64,000 nucleotides of DNA. Origin: Planctomycetota bacterium. Lineage in GTDB: Bacteria; Planctomycetota; B15-G4; JADJEK01. Of this stretch, positions 62,984 to 64,000 are shown in pieces. The position numbers and the translations under genes were made by a program. The notes beneath the pieces were generated by a model, which was not told the origin of the DNA, did no database searches, and saw only the letters and a list, made by a program, of their open reading frames with translations. The stretch spans positions 186,001 through 250,000 of the forward strand of contig JADJEK010000004.1 of NCBI GenBank assembly GCA_016709145.1, read 5' to 3'. Position 1 is the stretch's first letter. Every line of letters begins with the position of its first letter.

Positions 62984-64000
62984 ATGATCCGGTACACCCA
63001 AGGGAACCTGCTCGAAGCCAACGCGGAGGCCGTCGTGAACACGGTCAACGAGGTCGGCGTCATGGGGAAGGGCATTGCGCTGTTGATCCGTGAGTCATTC
63101 CCGGACAGCGCTCGCGCCTACATGGATGCCAGCAAGCGTGGCGAAGTCCGCGTCGGGAAAATGCTCGTGACGCCGGCGAGCGACTTGCTCGGACCGCGAT
63201 GGATCATCCACTTCCCGACGAAGAAGCACTGGCGTCATCCATCCAAGATGGAGTGGGTGCGTGAGGGTCTTCGCGACTTGGTTCGAGTCGTGCACGAGAA
63301 GGGCCTGCGCTCGATCGCTTTGCCACCTCTTGGATGCGGAAGTGGCGGGCTCGAGTGGAACCAAGTGCGGCGAGAGATCGAGATCGCCTTGGGTGACCTC
63401 AAGGACGTCGACGTCGTCGTGTACGAACCGACGGGTCGTTATCAGAACGCGCCAAAGCGTGAAGGTGTCGAAGAACTCACGCCCGCGCGCGCCTTGATCG
63501 CGGAGCTCGTTCGCCGGTATGGCGTCCTCGGGCTCGAGTGCAGTCACCTTGAAGTGCAAAAGCTGGCTTGGTTCGCCCAGCGGGTCATCGCGACCGTCGG
63601 CCTGCCGGATCCACTCAAGCTCAGTTTCTCGGCGAATCGGTACGGGCCGTATTCCGATCAATTGCGACACCTGCTCAACGCACTCGACGGCAGTTACCTC
63701 CACTGCGAAAAGCGATTGGCGGATGCGGGACCTCTCGAGCCGCTCTGGTTCGAGTCGAACAAGCGCAAAGTCGTTGCTCAGTACCTTCAATCCGACGAAG
63801 CCAAGCCCTACCAAGAAGCACTCGATCGGACGTCGGTGTTGATCGACGGATTCGAGTCGCCGCTCGGAATGGAACTCCTCGCCACGGTGGACTGGCTTCT
63901 GAGCAAGCGAGGATGCCAGCCCAACGTGGAAGCCCTCGCGAAGGGCATTGAGGAGTGGCCCGGCGGTCGAACCGCAGCACAACGAAAGCAGAAGATCTTC
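62984..64000 (+). CDS. DarG-like macrodomain protein (partial, runs off the window)
   Basis: 339 codons are open to the last base; the stop is outside. It starts MIRYTQGNLLEANAEAVVNT, and the macro motif continues VNEVGVMGKGIALLIRESFP, then RWIIHFPTKKHWRHPSKMEW and ALPPLGCGSGGLEW. This is the DarG macrodomain, which removes ADP-ribose from thymidine in DNA. From residue about 155 follows the DarG C-terminal part (RRYGVLGLECSHLEVQKLAWF, FSANRYGPYSDQLRHLLNAL), which in DarTG binds and neutralises DarT. No darT is upstream; it may be absent or beyond the end. The start is ATG 62984. Confidence 0.85.
   Translation, partial: MIRYTQGNLLEANAEAVVNTVNEVGVMGKGIALLIRESFPDSARAYMDASKRGEVRVGKMLVTPASDLLGPRWIIHFPTKKHWRHPSKMEWVREGLRDLVRVVHEKGLRSIALPPLGCGSGGLEWNQVRREIEIALGDLKDVDVVVYEPTGRYQNAPKREGVEELTPARALIAELVRRYGVLGLECSHLEVQKLAWFAQRVIATVGLPDPLKLSFSANRYGPYSDQLRHLLNALDGSYLHCEKRLADAGPLEPLWFESNKRKVVAQYLQSDEAKPYQEALDRTSVLIDGFESPLGMELLATVDWLLSKRGCQPNVEALAKGIEEWPGGRTAAQRKQKIF

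Overview
The window is a high-GC bacterial chromosome segment. It reads like a member of Planctomycetota: a Ser/Thr kinase with DWG in place of DFG fused to a formylglycine-generating-enzyme-like domain, sulfatase-like, SGNH and M28 secreted enzymes, and many lipoproteins and signal peptides. That assignment is inference; there is no rRNA or other marker here. No tRNA, rRNA or CRISPR array was seen.

Layout. 1-7280: end of an SGNH hydrolase, then a co-oriented tripartite efflux cluster (Cys-rich secreted protein, TolC-like lipoprotein, HlyD adaptor, ABC ATPase, two FtsX-type permeases of which the second is frameshifted, and a Cys-rich lipoprotein). 7321-17663: cystathionine beta-synthase-like enzyme, a repeat-bearing gap, a six-hairpin glycosidase-like secreted enzyme, an exported three-repeat protein, SGNH hydrolase and HflX. 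18316-28146: LptG/LptF, an M4/M36-like metallopeptidase, a sulfatase-like protein, MutY, TrxB and a small membrane protein. 28222-30215: two paralogous periplasmic thioredoxin-like proteins. One has CGPC; the other has an in-frame UGA at the first Cys followed by a bacterial SECIS-like hairpin, so it is very probably a selenoprotein. 30324-48422: small membrane protein, Cys-rich DUF5522-like protein, FumC, a kinase-FGE gene split by a complete IS1380-family element, cupin, membrane glycosyltransferase-like protein, PfkB kinase, acylphosphatase, tryptophanase/tyrosine phenol-lyase, M28 peptidase, MutS and a duplicated LamG/DUF1080-like protein.

48423-64000 is an accessory (defence) island. After a pair of 22-bp operator-like dyads and a small membrane protein comes a tightly overlapped operon: DrmD-like SNF2 helicase, AlbA_2/HATPase/winged-helix protein, 1786-aa Eco57I/PglX-type adenine methyltransferase, AAA ATPase, PIN-like nuclease and RNA ligase. 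A DarG-like macrodomain protein follows and runs off the window end. The joints (ATGA, ATGA, 12 nt, GTGA, GTGA) argue that the six genes act as one unit. The core resembles DISARM class 1 and the helicase-methylase-ATPase (Hma) type; the coupled nuclease plus RNA ligase is the unusual part.

Two recurring non-coding signals stand out. A GCTA-type -10 element (TATCCT, TAGTCT, TATGGT and similar) lies only 6-11 nt before many start codons, suggesting leaderless mRNAs. Long near-perfect hairpins terminate several genes.
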